Below are positions 17,577 through 29,028 of a stretch of 64,000 bases of DNA, piece after piece. The notes below the pieces were generated by a model. It did no database searches. It worked only from the letters and a program-made list of their open reading frames with translations, and was not told the DNA's origin. Origin of the DNA: an uncultured Nesterenkonia sp. Its GTDB lineage: Bacteria > Actinomycetota > Actinomycetes > Actinomycetales > Micrococcaceae. The position numbers were made by a program, and so were the translations under genes. The stretch spans positions 186,001 to 250,000 of the forward strand of contig CANLUC010000002.1 in the NCBI GenBank assembly GCA_947494195.1, in the 5' to 3' direction. Position 1 is the stretch's first letter, and each line of letters starts with the position of its first letter.

Positions 17577-18232
17577 CTCCTCCGCGACAGATCTGCGGCT
17601 AAGCGACCGAGGCGATCACGCGCGCTGGGTGAACAGCTGTGGACAAAGTGCTGTTCCACAACTCACACGCATGTCATTCCGCACAGGCCCTGGGATGAGC
17701 GACACTCCTGCCGCAGTATCTCCACAGGTTTTCCCACATATCCACAGGCGCCGGTGGAGTTTTCCAAGTTTTGGTTAACAGCTGTGGATAAAACGGTGCA
17801 GTATGCGGTGCACAACGCGCTGACATTGGGGACTAGACAAGCTTCCCTGGGGAGAGCGAACGAGGAAGCTGTTGAAATCTCCACCTCCCATACACAGCCG
17901 AGACGAGAATCCTCCACCACCTGGTGCACAACCGGATCCGGACAGACACCGACAAGCAGTGGCTTATCCACAGTTTCCACAACACCTGTTAACACTTCTG
18001 ACCCTTAACCCTTTGAATGACAGAGAACAGTCACCCTCCGCCCCCAACACCCTCCACCTGGAATCCCAGATCTTGTGGGCGGACACCCGATTCGAAGCTC
18101 ATATGGTGCTCGTCTCGGTACTTGCTAGCTTCTACCGTTCGATTGCAGGTAAGCTCGACACTCGACACAACCCGCAGATGCTTGACATTCACCGACCCGG
18201 TTGTCGAAGCGCAACAAGGAAGGCAGGGATCA
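17577..18232. other. Replication origin oriC (dnaA-dnaN intergenic)
   Basis: A 656-nt gap without a credible gene. Perfect DnaA boxes: TTATCCACA at 17964-17972 (plus) and 17783-17791 (minus), TTGTCCACA at 17638-17646 (minus). Related boxes: 17652-17660, 17717-17725, 17730-17738, 17738-17746 and 17973-17981. AT-richer stretches near 17755-17800 and 17985-18010 are candidates for unwinding. Position between dnaA and dnaN is standard for actinobacteria. Open frames over 18017-18232 are in-frame extensions of dnaN and not supported. Confidence 0.92.
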
Positions 18233-19360
18233 GTGGAGTTCACTGTTGAACGGGATGTTCTTTCCGAAGCGGTTTCCTGGGCCGCCCGTTCCCTCTCCCC
18301 TCGACCCCCTGCACCGGTATTGGCGGGGCTGCACATCACCGCAGCCGACCAGACGGTCACCATTTCGAGCTTCGATCACGAGATCTCTGCCCAGCTGCAC
18401 ATCGAGGCCGATGTGGCACAGTCTGGAACGATCCTGGTGTCCGGCCGTCTGCTCAATGACATCGTCAAATCCCTGCCGAATGCTCCCGTCACGGTGCAGC
18501 TGCAAGACTCCCGAGTGCAGCTGACCTGCCGGTCCTCGAAGTTCACCCTCTCCACGATGCCGGTGGACGAGTACCCGGAACTCCCAGGCATGCCTGAACT
18601 GGCAGGCACCGTCGACGGTGCGGCGTTCGCCCGCGCCGTCTCTCAGGTGATCACCGCCGCCTCGAAGGACGACACCCTCCCGATCCTCACTGGCGTGAAA
18701 GTCGAGATCGAGGGCGACACGATCACCTTCCTGGCTACTGACCGCTACCGCCTCGCGATGCGCGAGATCAACTGGTCCCCGGCCGTGCCCGACATCTCCA
18801 CGTCCGTGCTGATCAAGGCAAAGACGCTGAACGATGTCGCAAAGTCTCTCGCCGGTGCCGGTTCGCTGCAGATCGCTCTCTCCGAGTCCGCCGAGCTGGT
18901 CGGCTTCTCCTCCGGAGGACGGCGCACCACCTCGGTGCTGGTCGACGGGGACTACCCCAAGATCCGTCAGCTCTTCCCGGAAGACACTCCGATCCATGCA
19001 GTGGTCAACACCGCGGAATTCATCGAGGCCGCTCGCCGCGTCTCGCTGGTGTCTGAGCGCAATGGTCATGTGCGCCTGCAGTTCACCCAAGACAACGAGG
19101 TCATCCTCGACGCCGGTGTGGATGACGCGGCCTCCGCCTCGGAGGTCATCCCCGCGACGCTGAACGGGGAATCGATCACTGTCGGGTTCAACCCCGCGTA
19201 CCTGAACGAGGGCCTCAACGTCATCGATTCAGAGTTCCTGCGCTTCTCCTTCGTCTCGGCGCCCAAGCCCGCGATGATCACGGGGCAGGCTGAGGCAGAG
19301 GGCGAGAAGTCCATTGATTTCCGGTATCTCCTGATGCCGGTGCGTCTGATCAACCAGTAG
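18233..19360 (+). CDS. dnaN: DNA polymerase III beta subunit (sliding clamp)
   Basis: Ring-shaped processivity clamp for DNA polymerase III. The 375-residue protein shows three repeated clamp folds and ends with the typical LLMPVRL segment. GTG 18233 is chosen because AAGGAAGG lies shortly upstream and the protein then starts VEFTVERDVLSEAVSW, matching family N-termini; the frame is open 72 codons further back into oriC. recF starts 21 nt downstream. Confidence 0.96.
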   Translation: MEFTVERDVLSEAVSWAARSLSPRPPAPVLAGLHITAADQTVTISSFDHEISAQLHIEADVAQSGTILVSGRLLNDIVKSLPNAPVTVQLQDSRVQLTCRSSKFTLSTMPVDEYPELPGMPELAGTVDGAAFARAVSQVITAASKDDTLPILTGVKVEIEGDTITFLATDRYRLAMREINWSPAVPDISTSVLIKAKTLNDVAKSLAGAGSLQIALSESAELVGFSSGGRRTTSVLVDGDYPKIRQLFPEDTPIHAVVNTAEFIEAARRVSLVSERNGHVRLQFTQDNEVILDAGVDDAASASEVIPATLNGESITVGFNPAYLNEGLNVIDSEFLRFSFVSAPKPAMITGQAEAEGEKSIDFRYLLMPVRLINQ

Positions 19361-19381
19361 CTGAAGGCAGCCGAGGAGACC

Positions 19382-20611
19382 ATGCGGCTGTCACAGCTCA
19401 CGCTCACCGACTTCCGCAGCTACGCCCACGCGCAGCTGCAGCTGCAGCCTGGACCGAACGTCCTGCTGGGGTTCAACGGGGTGGGCAAGACCAACATCGC
19501 CGAAGCCATCGGCTACCTCTCCACGTTGAGCTCCCACCGGGTGAGTCAGGATGGTCCCCTCGTCCGTCATGGTGAGAAGCAGGCCATCATCCGGGCAGAT
19601 GCCCACCGGGGCAGCCGTCAGGCCCTGCTCGAGGTGGAGATCAATCCGGGAAGAAGCAACCGCGCTCGCATCAATCGTGGAAATCCGGTCCGTGCCACTG
19701 ATGTGCTTGGGATCCTGCGGACTGTGCTCTTCGCCCCGGAGGATCTGGAGCTGATCAAGGGAGGACCCACGCTGCGGCGCAGGCTCTTCGATGACCTGGC
19801 GGTTCAACTGCGGCCGGCGCTCGGGCGCGTACGTCTGGACTACGAGAAGGTCCTCAAACAGCGCAATGCGCTGCTCAAGTCCATCCGCCACGAGGGATTC
19901 ACCTCCACGCATGAAGCCACGCTCGCGGTCTGGGATCATCAGCTCTCCGAGGCCGGTTCGCATCTGCTCAAGGCACGCCTGGAGATGCTCACCGCGCTGC
20001 GTCCCCATGTCGCCACGGCCTACGAACAGCTCTCCGGAAGCGTGCGGACGGCGAGGGTGCAGTATGTGAGTTCCCTGGAGGAGGACCTCCCCCGGGACTC
20101 GCTGTCTGCCTCCGAGACGACCGATGACGCCCCCGGTGACGCCTCCAGGCCCGATGTCTCGGCACTGGAGACCCTCACCCGCCATGAGCTCGCAGGCCTG
20201 ATGCTGCAGCGGCTGCAGAGTTCTCGGCGGGCCGAGCGAGACCGCGCGATGACTCTGGTGGGCCCGCATCGTGACGATGTGAACTTCAGCCTGGACCAGG
20301 TGCCGGTGAAGGGATTCGCCTCCCATGGCGAGACCTGGTCCTTTGCCCTGGCGCTGCGGCTCGGTGCCTACCGCGTGATGGTCGATGACGACCCCGAGGA
20401 GGGCGCCCGACCGGTGCTGATCCTCGACGATGTCTTTGCGGAGCTGGATGCGCGCCGACGTCGTCGGCTCGCCGAACTCGCCGCGGAGGCCGAGCAGCTG
20501 ATCGTCACGGCCGCAGTGGACGACGACGTGCCAGAGGCTCTGCTGGGCAATGCGCTGCGGGTCGAATCGGTGGACCAGATCAGCCAGGTGTCAGTCCATG
20601 AGCAGCCTTGA
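19382..20611 (+). CDS. recF: DNA replication and repair protein RecF
   Basis: An SMC-like ATPase that loads RecA at gapped DNA. The 409-residue protein has Walker A GFNGVGKTN near residues 31-39, the signature region around GPHRDDV, and Walker B LILDDVFAELD. GAGGAG precedes the ATG. An Asp/Glu/Ser-rich insert near residues 235-260 is a little longer than in model RecF proteins. It overlaps dciA by 14 nt. Confidence 0.95.
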   Translation: MRLSQLTLTDFRSYAHAQLQLQPGPNVLLGFNGVGKTNIAEAIGYLSTLSSHRVSQDGPLVRHGEKQAIIRADAHRGSRQALLEVEINPGRSNRARINRGNPVRATDVLGILRTVLFAPEDLELIKGGPTLRRRLFDDLAVQLRPALGRVRLDYEKVLKQRNALLKSIRHEGFTSTHEATLAVWDHQLSEAGSHLLKARLEMLTALRPHVATAYEQLSGSVRTARVQYVSSLEEDLPRDSLSASETTDDAPGDASRPDVSALETLTRHELAGLMLQRLQSSRRAERDRAMTLVGPHRDDVNFSLDQVPVKGFASHGETWSFALALRLGAYRVMVDDDPEEGARPVLILDDVFAELDARRRRRLAELAAEAEQLIVTAAVDDDVPEALLGNALRVESVDQISQVSVHEQP

Positions 20612-21155
20612 CGATCGGCTCCAGGATCATGAGGACGCCGCCAAGATTCTGCTGGCCCGGATGCGGGCCGCGGCCAAGGGTCGCGGCGAACATCGACTCC
20701 GCGGCACGCCCAAGGGCACCTCACTGGCCGGAGATCCGCGCAGCAGCAGCACGGACAAGCAGAAGCGCGCCGCGGCGGCGGGCCCCCGGTCTGCTGATCG
20801 GCGGGATCCGAACCTGCTCGGCGGCGTGGTCGACGGATTGATCAAGACCCGGGGCTGGAGCTCTCCGGTGGCGGTGGGTTCGGTCGTTGCTCGCTGGGAG
20901 CAGCTGGTCGGCACCGCGATCGCCGAGCACTGCAAGCCGGAGAAGTTCGAAAACGGGGTGGTGGAGGTGATCTGTGATTCCTCGGCCTGGGCGACGAATC
21001 TGAAGCTGATGCAGCCCCAGCTCATGGACGTGTTCAACCGCGAGCTCGGCCCTGGAATCGTGACCGGGCTCAGCATCCGCGGTCCGCAGGCGCCGAGCTG
21101 GAAGAAGGGCCTGTACTCCGTGCGCGGCAGGGGGCCGCGCGACACCTACGGCTGA
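20598..21155 (+). CDS. dciA: DUF721 protein, DciA-type helicase operator
   Basis: A 185-residue protein with the DUF721/DciA core (RGWSSPVAVGSVVARWEQLVG onward). DciA recruits the replicative helicase DnaB in bacteria lacking DnaC, and recF-dciA-gyrB is its normal actinobacterial place. The N-terminal 70 residues are basic and probably disordered. ATG 20598 (MSSLDDRLQ) lies inside the recF end, giving translational coupling. Confidence 0.88.
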   Translation: MSSLDDRLQDHEDAAKILLARMRAAAKGRGEHRLRGTPKGTSLAGDPRSSSTDKQKRAAAAGPRSADRRDPNLLGGVVDGLIKTRGWSSPVAVGSVVARWEQLVGTAIAEHCKPEKFENGVVEVICDSSAWATNLKLMQPQLMDVFNRELGPGIVTGLSIRGPQAPSWKKGLYSVRGRGPRDTYG

Positions 21156-23548
<2,393 letters not shown>

Positions 23549-23618
23549 CCCGCTGCACGCCCCGCAGGCCGCAGCTCGAGCTCGGATGCCGAATTCCGCA
23601 TAAGGGAGAACACCACAC

Positions 23619-26300
23619 GTGAGTGACAACACCGAAGAACCCCAGGATCCGCAGGGCGGTCCCAGTGAGGCCGTGGAGGGCGTCGTCGTCGACGACATCG
23701 TGACCCACGACCGGATCCGGCAGATCGATCTGCAGACCGAGATGAAGCGGTCCTACCTGGACTACGCCATGGCCGTGATCGTCGGCCGCGCGCTGCCCGA
23801 TGTCCGCGACGGGCTCAAGCCCGTGCACCGCCGCGTGCTCTACGCGATGTACGACGGCGGCTACCGCCCGGACCGCTCCTTCAACAAATGCGCCCGCGTG
23901 GTCGGCGATGTGATGGGCAACTATCATCCGCACGGCGACTCGGCGATCTACGACGCCCTCTCCCGGCTGATCCAGGACTGGGTCATGCGCTACCCGCTGG
24001 CCACCGGTCAGGGCAACTTCGGCAACCCGGGCGACGACGGTCCGGCCGCCCCGCGTTATACCGAGACCAAGATGGCCCAGCTGGCCATGGAGATGGTCCG
24101 GGACATCAACGAGAACACCGTCGACTTCCAGGACAACTACGACGGCAAGCAGCAGGAGCCTGTGGTCCTGCCGTCCCGCTTCCCGAACCTGTTGGTCAAT
24201 GGCTCCTCGGGCATCGCGGTGGGCATGGCCACCAACATTCCCCCGCACAACCTGCGCGAGGTTGCCGATGGCGTGAAGTGGTACCTGCAGAACCCGCAGG
24301 CCTCCCGCGAGGAGCTCCTCGAGGCGCTGCTGCAGCGGATCAAGGGGCCCGACTTCCCCACCGGAGCACAGATCCTGGGCACCCGCGGGATCGAAGAGGC
24401 CTACCGCACCGGCCGCGGCTCGATCACCATGCGCGCAGTGGTCAACGTCGAAGAGATCCAGGGACGCACCTGCCTGGTGGTCACCGAGCTGCCGTACCAC
24501 GCGAACCCCGACAACCTGGCGCGGAAGATCGCGCTGCTGGTCAAGGACGGCAAGGTCTCCGGCATCGCGGATCTCCGCGACGAGTCCTCCGGACGCACCG
24601 GCCAGCGCCTCGTCGTCGTGCTCAAGCGCGACGCCGTCGCCAAGGTGGTGCTGAACAACCTCTATAAGCACACCCAGCTGCAGGAGAACTTCTCCGCGAA
24701 CATGCTGGCCCTGGTGGACGGCATTCCGCGCACGCTGAGCCTGGACGCCTTCGTCCACCACTGGGTCACCCACCAGATCGACGTCATCGTCCGGCGCACC
24801 CAGTTCCGCCTGGACAAGGCCCAGCGCGAGGCCCACATCAAGGTGGGTCTGCTCAAGGCGCTCGATGACCTGGACCGCGTGATCTCCACGATCCGCGCCT
24901 CCTCCACCGTCGAAGAGGCCCGGCAGAACCTCAAGTCGCTGCTGGACATCGATGACGATCAGGCCCAGGCCATCCTCGACATGCAGCTGCGCAAGCTCGC
25001 CGCGCTCGAGCGGCAGCGCCTGCAGGACGAGTACGACGAGCTCATGACCATGATCGCGGACTTCCAGGACATCTTGGCCTCCGAGGACCGGCAGCGCCGG
25101 ATCATCGGCGCCGAGCTGGACACGATCGTGGACAAGCACGGAGACGACCGACGCACGCACATCCAGCTCGGCTACGACGGTGACATGTCCATGGAGGACC
25201 TGATCCCCCAGGAGGACGTCGTCGTCTCGATCACCCGCGACGGCTACGTCAAGCGGACCAAGATCGACAACTACCGGGCCCAGCACCGCGGCGGCAAGGG
25301 CGTCCGCGGCGCACAGCTGCGCGCCGATGACATCGTGGAGCACTTCTTCGTCACCACCACGCATCATTGGATACTGTTCTTCACCAACCTCGGACGGGTC
25401 TACCGCACCAAGTGCTACGACCTGATGGAGTCCGGCCGCGATTCCAAGGGCCAGCATGTGGCCAACATCGTGGCCTTCCAGCCCGATGAGTACATCGCCG
25501 GGGTGCTTCCGCTGCGCACTTACGAGGACGCCCCCTACCTGGTGCTGGCCACCAAGCGCGGCCTGGTGAAGAAGACGGTGCTCACCGACTACGACACCCC
25601 ACGTCAGGCCGGCGTGATCGCCATCAACCTGCGTGAGGACGACGAGCTGGTCTCCTCGAAGCTGGTCTCCGCAGAGGACGACCTGATGCTGGTCTCCCGC
25701 AAGGGCCAGTCGCTGCGCTTCACCGCCACCGACGAGGCGCTGCGTCCCATGGGCCGCGCCACCTCCGGTGTGACCGGTATGAAGTTCCGCGAGGAGGACG
25801 AGCTGCTCGCGGCCGACGTGATCACCGAGAACTCCTATGTCTTCGTGGTGACCGAGGCCGGCTACGCCAAGCGCTCCGATGTCAGCGAGTACCGGGTGCA
25901 GGGCCGCGGAGGCCTGGGCATCAAGGTCGGCAAGCTGGTGGAGGATCGCGGCGACCTGGTCGGCGCCATGGTCGTCGAGGACGACGACGAGGTGCTCGTC
26001 GTCATGGAATCCGGCATGGTGGTGCGCTCACCCGTCTCCGGCGTACCCTCCAAGGGACGCGACACGATGGGGGTCATCTTCGCGAAGCCGCGCAAGAAGG
26101 ATCGGATCCTCAAGGTGGCGCGCAGCTCGGGAGTGGCCCTCGCCGCGACCGGTGAGGCTGAAGCAGCCGACGTCGAGGCAGCAGAATCCGAGACACCGGA
26201 GGCCGGCTCAGCCTCGGCTGACAGCCCAGACTCCGCCGATGCAGTAGCGTTGGTCCCTGATGAAGCGGACCGAGATGAAGCGGACCGAGAGAACGCCTGA
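23619..26300 (+). CDS. gyrA: DNA gyrase subunit A
   Basis: Breakage-reunion subunit of gyrase. The 893-residue protein has the catalytic tyrosine Y147 in APRYTETK, the quinolone region with [10 protein letters not shown] (S108, D112, the susceptible-type residues), and C-terminal beta-pinwheel blades including the GyrA box QRRGGKG-like segment ([10 protein letters not shown]). An acidic Ala/Glu/Asp tail of about 50 residues ends the protein. GTG 23619 has AAGGGAG upstream. The DUF3566 gene follows at 12 nt. Confidence 0.97.
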   Translation: MSDNTEEPQDPQGGPSEAVEGVVVDDIVTHDRIRQIDLQTEMKRSYLDYAMAVIVGRALPDVRDGLKPVHRRVLYAMYDGGYRPDRSFNKCARVVGDVMGNYHPHGDSAIYDALSRLIQDWVMRYPLATGQGNFGNPGDDGPAAPRYTETKMAQLAMEMVRDINENTVDFQDNYDGKQQEPVVLPSRFPNLLVNGSSGIAVGMATNIPPHNLREVADGVKWYLQNPQASREELLEALLQRIKGPDFPTGAQILGTRGIEEAYRTGRGSITMRAVVNVEEIQGRTCLVVTELPYHANPDNLARKIALLVKDGKVSGIADLRDESSGRTGQRLVVVLKRDAVAKVVLNNLYKHTQLQENFSANMLALVDGIPRTLSLDAFVHHWVTHQIDVIVRRTQFRLDKAQREAHIKVGLLKALDDLDRVISTIRASSTVEEARQNLKSLLDIDDDQAQAILDMQLRKLAALERQRLQDEYDELMTMIADFQDILASEDRQRRIIGAELDTIVDKHGDDRRTHIQLGYDGDMSMEDLIPQEDVVVSITRDGYVKRTKIDNYRAQHRGGKGVRGAQLRADDIVEHFFVTTTHHWILFFTNLGRVYRTKCYDLMESGRDSKGQHVANIVAFQPDEYIAGVLPLRTYEDAPYLVLATKRGLVKKTVLTDYDTPRQAGVIAINLREDDELVSSKLVSAEDDLMLVSRKGQSLRFTATDEALRPMGRATSGVTGMKFREEDELLAADVITENSYVFVVTEAGYAKRSDVSEYRVQGRGGLGIKVGKLVEDRGDLVGAMVVEDDDEVLVVMESGMVVRSPVSGVPSKGRDTMGVIFAKPRKKDRILKVARSSGVALAATGEAEAADVEAAESETPEAGSASADSPDSADAVALVPDEADRDEADRENA

Positions 26301-26312
26301 TGGAGGTCTTCA

Positions 26313-26951
26313 GTGAGCGCAAGCAACGGCGCAGGTAATTCAGGGAGCCAATCGGGCTCTTCCGCGGCGCGTCCGGCCAACCGGTTCCCCGCACCGCGGC
26401 CTCGCGCCCAGGCAGCTGCGGGCGCCACCACGGCCAATCGACCGCAGAATGTACAGACGGGCACCGCAGGTGCTCGCCCCGCTGCAGGTTCGCGTCCGCC
26501 GCAGACGCGCCCCGTGGCGGGTCAGCGTCCCACCGGGTCTCGCCCTCAGCCAGGTCTCGTGCGTCCCACGCCCAAGGCCAAGGTGCGCAAGGCGCGGCTG
26601 CTGATCTCCAAGGTTGACCCCTGGTCGGTGCTGAAGATGAGCTTCCTGCTCTCGGTGGCGCTGGGCATCATGACCGTCGTCGCCGCAGTGACCCTGTGGT
26701 CGGTGATGGATGTGACCGGCATCTTCAACCGGGTCAACGAGCTGCTCGGCCAGATCCTCGGCACCGAGGGCGGCGGCGGCACCTTCCGCGTGGAAGAGCT
26801 CGTGACCATCGGGCAGGTCGCCTCCTTCGCCACGATCATTGCGGTGATCAATGTGGTGCTGCTGACGGTCCTCTCCATGTTGGCAGCTGTGCTCTACAAC
26901 CTCTCCGCCTCCCTTGTGGGCGGCGTAGGGGTCACGCTGACCGACGACTGA
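26313..26951 (+). CDS. DUF3566 membrane protein downstream of gyrA
   Basis: A 212-residue protein with an Ala/Pro/Arg-rich cytoplasmic N-terminus (1 to about 85) and a C-terminal DUF3566-type domain with two membrane helices and the KVDPWSVLKMSF segment. DUF3566 proteins are conserved between gyrA and tRNA-Ile in actinobacteria; their role is unknown, though mycobacterial CwsA-region links to wall growth are suggested by position only. GTG 26313 has GGAGG 6 nt upstream. Confidence 0.85.
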   Translation: MSASNGAGNSGSQSGSSAARPANRFPAPRPRAQAAAGATTANRPQNVQTGTAGARPAAGSRPPQTRPVAGQRPTGSRPQPGLVRPTPKAKVRKARLLISKVDPWSVLKMSFLLSVALGIMTVVAAVTLWSVMDVTGIFNRVNELLGQILGTEGGGGTFRVEELVTIGQVASFATIIAVINVVLLTVLSMLAAVLYNLSASLVGGVGVTLTDD

Positions 26952-27002
26952 GTCTGCCCCTGGGACCGGGCGCTGGCTGGTGCCCGTCGGCAGGCCGCCG
27001 AT

Positions 27003-27032
27003 TTGGTCCGGCCGAGGTCAGCGATGTAATGT
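27003..27032 (+). promoter_or_regulatory. tRNA-Ile promoter
   Basis: TTGGTC (27003-27008), an 18-nt spacer and TAATGT (27027-27032) lie about 48 nt upstream of the mature tRNA-Ile. Confidence 0.6.
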
Positions 27033-27079
27033 GTAGTGGTCGTCCTGATGAGGATGACGCACCTTTCACAAGGTGTCGG

Positions 27080-27153
27080 GGGCGTATAGCTCAGGCGGTT
27101 AGAGCGCATCGCTGATAACGATGAGGTCGGAGGTTCAAGTCCTCCTACGCCCA
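27080..27153 (+). tRNA. tRNA-Ile (GAT)
   Basis: A 74-nt cloverleaf: acceptor GGGCGTA/TACGCCC, D arm with AGCTCAGGCGGTTAGAGC, anticodon stem CATCG/CGATG with loop CTGATAA giving GAT, and T arm GGAGGTTCAAGTCCTCC. CCA is not encoded (discriminator A, then CTC). Conserved location after gyrA-DUF3566. Confidence 0.97.
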
Positions 27154-27175
27154 CTCCGGACTCCAGGAGGAAGCG

Positions 27176-27289
27176 ATGAAGCGCATTGTGCTGATGGCTT
27201 TCTCGGTGGCGGGAATCCTCGGTTATCGCCAATGGCGACGAGCCGAGGATGCTCGGAAGGTCTGGTCTCGGGCCACAGATTCGGTCTGA
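27176..27289 (+). CDS. DLW-39 family micro-protein
   Basis: A 37-residue protein beginning MKRIVLMAFSVAGILGYRQW and ending in an acidic/basic amphipathic stretch with RKVWSRATDSV. It matches the layout of the actinobacterial DLW-39 peptides found between tRNA-Ile and tRNA-Ala: a single N-terminal hydrophobic helix and a short charged tail with a conserved tryptophan. The ATG is preceded by AGGAGG. Function unknown. It is too short for usual ORF filters. Confidence 0.8.
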   Translation: MKRIVLMAFSVAGILGYRQWRRAEDARKVWSRATDSV

Positions 27290-27306
27290 TAGCCTGAGAA
27301 AATTCT

Positions 27307-27382
27307 GGGGGCATGGCGCAATTGGTAGCGCACCTGCTTTGCAAGCAGGGGGTTAGGGGTTCGAGTCCCCTTGCCTCCACCA
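27307..27382 (+). tRNA. tRNA-Ala (TGC)
   Basis: Acceptor GGGGGCA/TGCCTCC (one G-T wobble), anticodon stem CCTGC/GCAGG with loop TTTGCAA giving TGC, T arm with GGTTCGAGTCC, discriminator A and an encoded CCA (27380-27382). The conserved third element of the gyrA-tRNA-Ile-tRNA-Ala block. Confidence 0.97.
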
Positions 27383-27402
27383 GATGAGAACATGCTGAAG
27401 AC

Positions 27403-27441
27403 AACGGCTCCTCACACCTCTTGGTGTGAGGAGCCGTTTTT
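27403..27441 (+). terminator. Strong intrinsic terminator after tRNA-Ala
   Basis: A perfect 16-bp stem (27403-27418 with 27423-27438), a TCTT loop and then a run of T. It ends the tRNA transcript. Confidence 0.9.
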
Positions 27442-27654
27442 CTATCGGCACACCAGTTCTGATCTTCGGCACTGTGTGCTCCATCTGACTCCGAGCCCCG
27501 TTCGGCTATAGTCTTCAATTACCAGCTGACCCCCACGACTGAAGAGGTGCCTGACACAGGTGTACGACTTACCACGCGCAGTGCTTGATCGCCGACGACA
27601 ATGTCCCTCGAGCACTGCGAATGAAGGTCATATCGACCGCCGCAGCGCCGCAAT

Positions 27655-27676
27655 GGTGATCGCCCGGTGATCGCCC
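27655..27676 (+). repeat. 11-bp tandem duplication at a CNNM start codon
   Basis: GGTGATCGCCC occurs twice back to back (27655-27665, 27666-27676). An ATG at 27653 is put out of frame by it and stops after five codons (27653-27670); the gene is read from the GTG inside the second copy. Confidence 0.85.
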
Positions 27677-29028
27677 TCCTGCTCCTGCTCCTCGGCATCG
27701 TGCTGATCCTGCTCATCATCGCGGCCAACGGCTATTTCGTCGCCCAAGAGTTCGCGTACATGTCCGTGGATCGCAACCGGCTCCGCTCCATGGCAGCCGG
27801 CGGCGACAAGTCCGCTCAGCGCGCACTCGACGTCACAGGACGCACGTCCTTCATGCTCTCCGGCGCCCAGCTGGGCATCACCGTCACCGGCCTGATGGTC
27901 GGCTACGTAGCTGAGCCCCTGGTGGGTGAAGGCCTCGGCGAGCTGCTCGGCGGCGTCGGGATTCCTGCAGCATTGGGCATCACGATCGGCACGATCGTCG
28001 CGCTCGCGCTGTCCACGGTGGTGCAGATGATCTTCGGTGAGCTCTTTCCGAAGAACTATGCGATCGCCAACCCCACGCCGCTGGCGCTGGGGCTGGCTCG
28101 CTCCACCAAGTTCTACCTCGGCGCATTCGGTTGGCTCATCTCAATCTTCGACTTCGCAGCGAATGCGCTGCTGAAGCTGCTGCGGATCGAGCCGGTCCAT
28201 GACGTCGAGTCCAGCGCCACGGCGAAGGATCTGGAGCACATCGTCTCCAGCTCACACGAGAGCGGCGACCTTGCCGAAGAGATGTACCTGACGCTGGATC
28301 GGATCCTGGACTTCCCGGAGCACGACGTCGAGCACGCGATGATCCCGCGCTCCCGCACCGGGCTGATCCACCCCGACACGACCCTTGCGGAGATCCGGAC
28401 CCTGATGGCGGAGGAGCACACCCGCTACCCCGTGGTGGACACCACCGATGAGCCCGTCGGCGTCGTGCATATGGTGGACCTGCTGGGCAGCGACCTCTCT
28501 GATGACCTGCCTGCCTCTGAGCTCATGCGCACACCGGTCATCGTGCCCACCTTGATGCCGCTCCCCGATGCCGTGCGCACGCTGCGCGATGCCAACGCCA
28601 AACTCGCCTGCGTCATCGACGAATACGGCGGCTTCACCGGCGTCGTGACCATGGAGGACCTCGCCGAGGAGATCCTCGGCGACATCACCGATGAGCACGA
28701 CGACGAGGCTCCGAGCGGGATAGAACCCGTGGAGGAGAACTTCTGGCGCGTGGACGGCGACCTGCACCTCGATGAGGTGGAGCGCGTCATCGGACGCAGC
28801 TTCCCCGAAGGCGATTATGAGACCCTCTCCGGTCTGCTGATGGCACAGGAGGGGTCGCTGCTCACCGAGGGGCAGGAGGTTCGCGTGGAGCTGCCTCCAG
28901 ATCCTGCGGACTACGCCGAATCCTCACCCCCGCGCCGCTGGCTCGATGTGACAGTGCTCAGCGTCGATCGACATGTCCCAGAATCCGTCCACCTTCGCCT
29001 CGGCGAAGAGTCTGAGGAGGAACGATGA
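27667..29028 (+). CDS. CNNM/CorC-type transporter-associated protein, full length
   Basis: A 453-residue protein with a DUF21/CNNM membrane domain (1 to about 190, four helices), a CBS pair (about 215-335) and a C-terminal CorC_HlyC domain (about 350-435). Family members are involved in Mg2+ or Co2+ export and are often annotated as hemolysins. GTG 27667 starts the frame but has no ribosome binding site and sits in an 11-bp tandem duplication that separates it from an upstream ATG. It overlaps the next CNNM gene by 4 nt (ATGA). Confidence 0.88.
   Translation: MIALLLLLLGIVLILLIIAANGYFVAQEFAYMSVDRNRLRSMAAGGDKSAQRALDVTGRTSFMLSGAQLGITVTGLMVGYVAEPLVGEGLGELLGGVGIPAALGITIGTIVALALSTVVQMIFGELFPKNYAIANPTPLALGLARSTKFYLGAFGWLISIFDFAANALLKLLRIEPVHDVESSATAKDLEHIVSSSHESGDLAEEMYLTLDRILDFPEHDVEHAMIPRSRTGLIHPDTTLAEIRTLMAEEHTRYPVVDTTDEPVGVVHMVDLLGSDLSDDLPASELMRTPVIVPTLMPLPDAVRTLRDANAKLACVIDEYGGFTGVVTMEDLAEEILGDITDEHDDEAPSGIEPVEENFWRVDGDLHLDEVERVIGRSFPEGDYETLSGLLMAQEGSLLTEGQEVRVELPPDPADYAESSPPRRWLDVTVLSVDRHVPESVHLRLGEESEEER

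Noticed and set aside
27442-27652. Riboswitch or small RNA upstream of the CNNM pair
   Set aside because: A weak hairpin (GCAGTGCT with AGCACTGC) is visible but it matches no Mg2+ or Mn2+ riboswitch core that I know.
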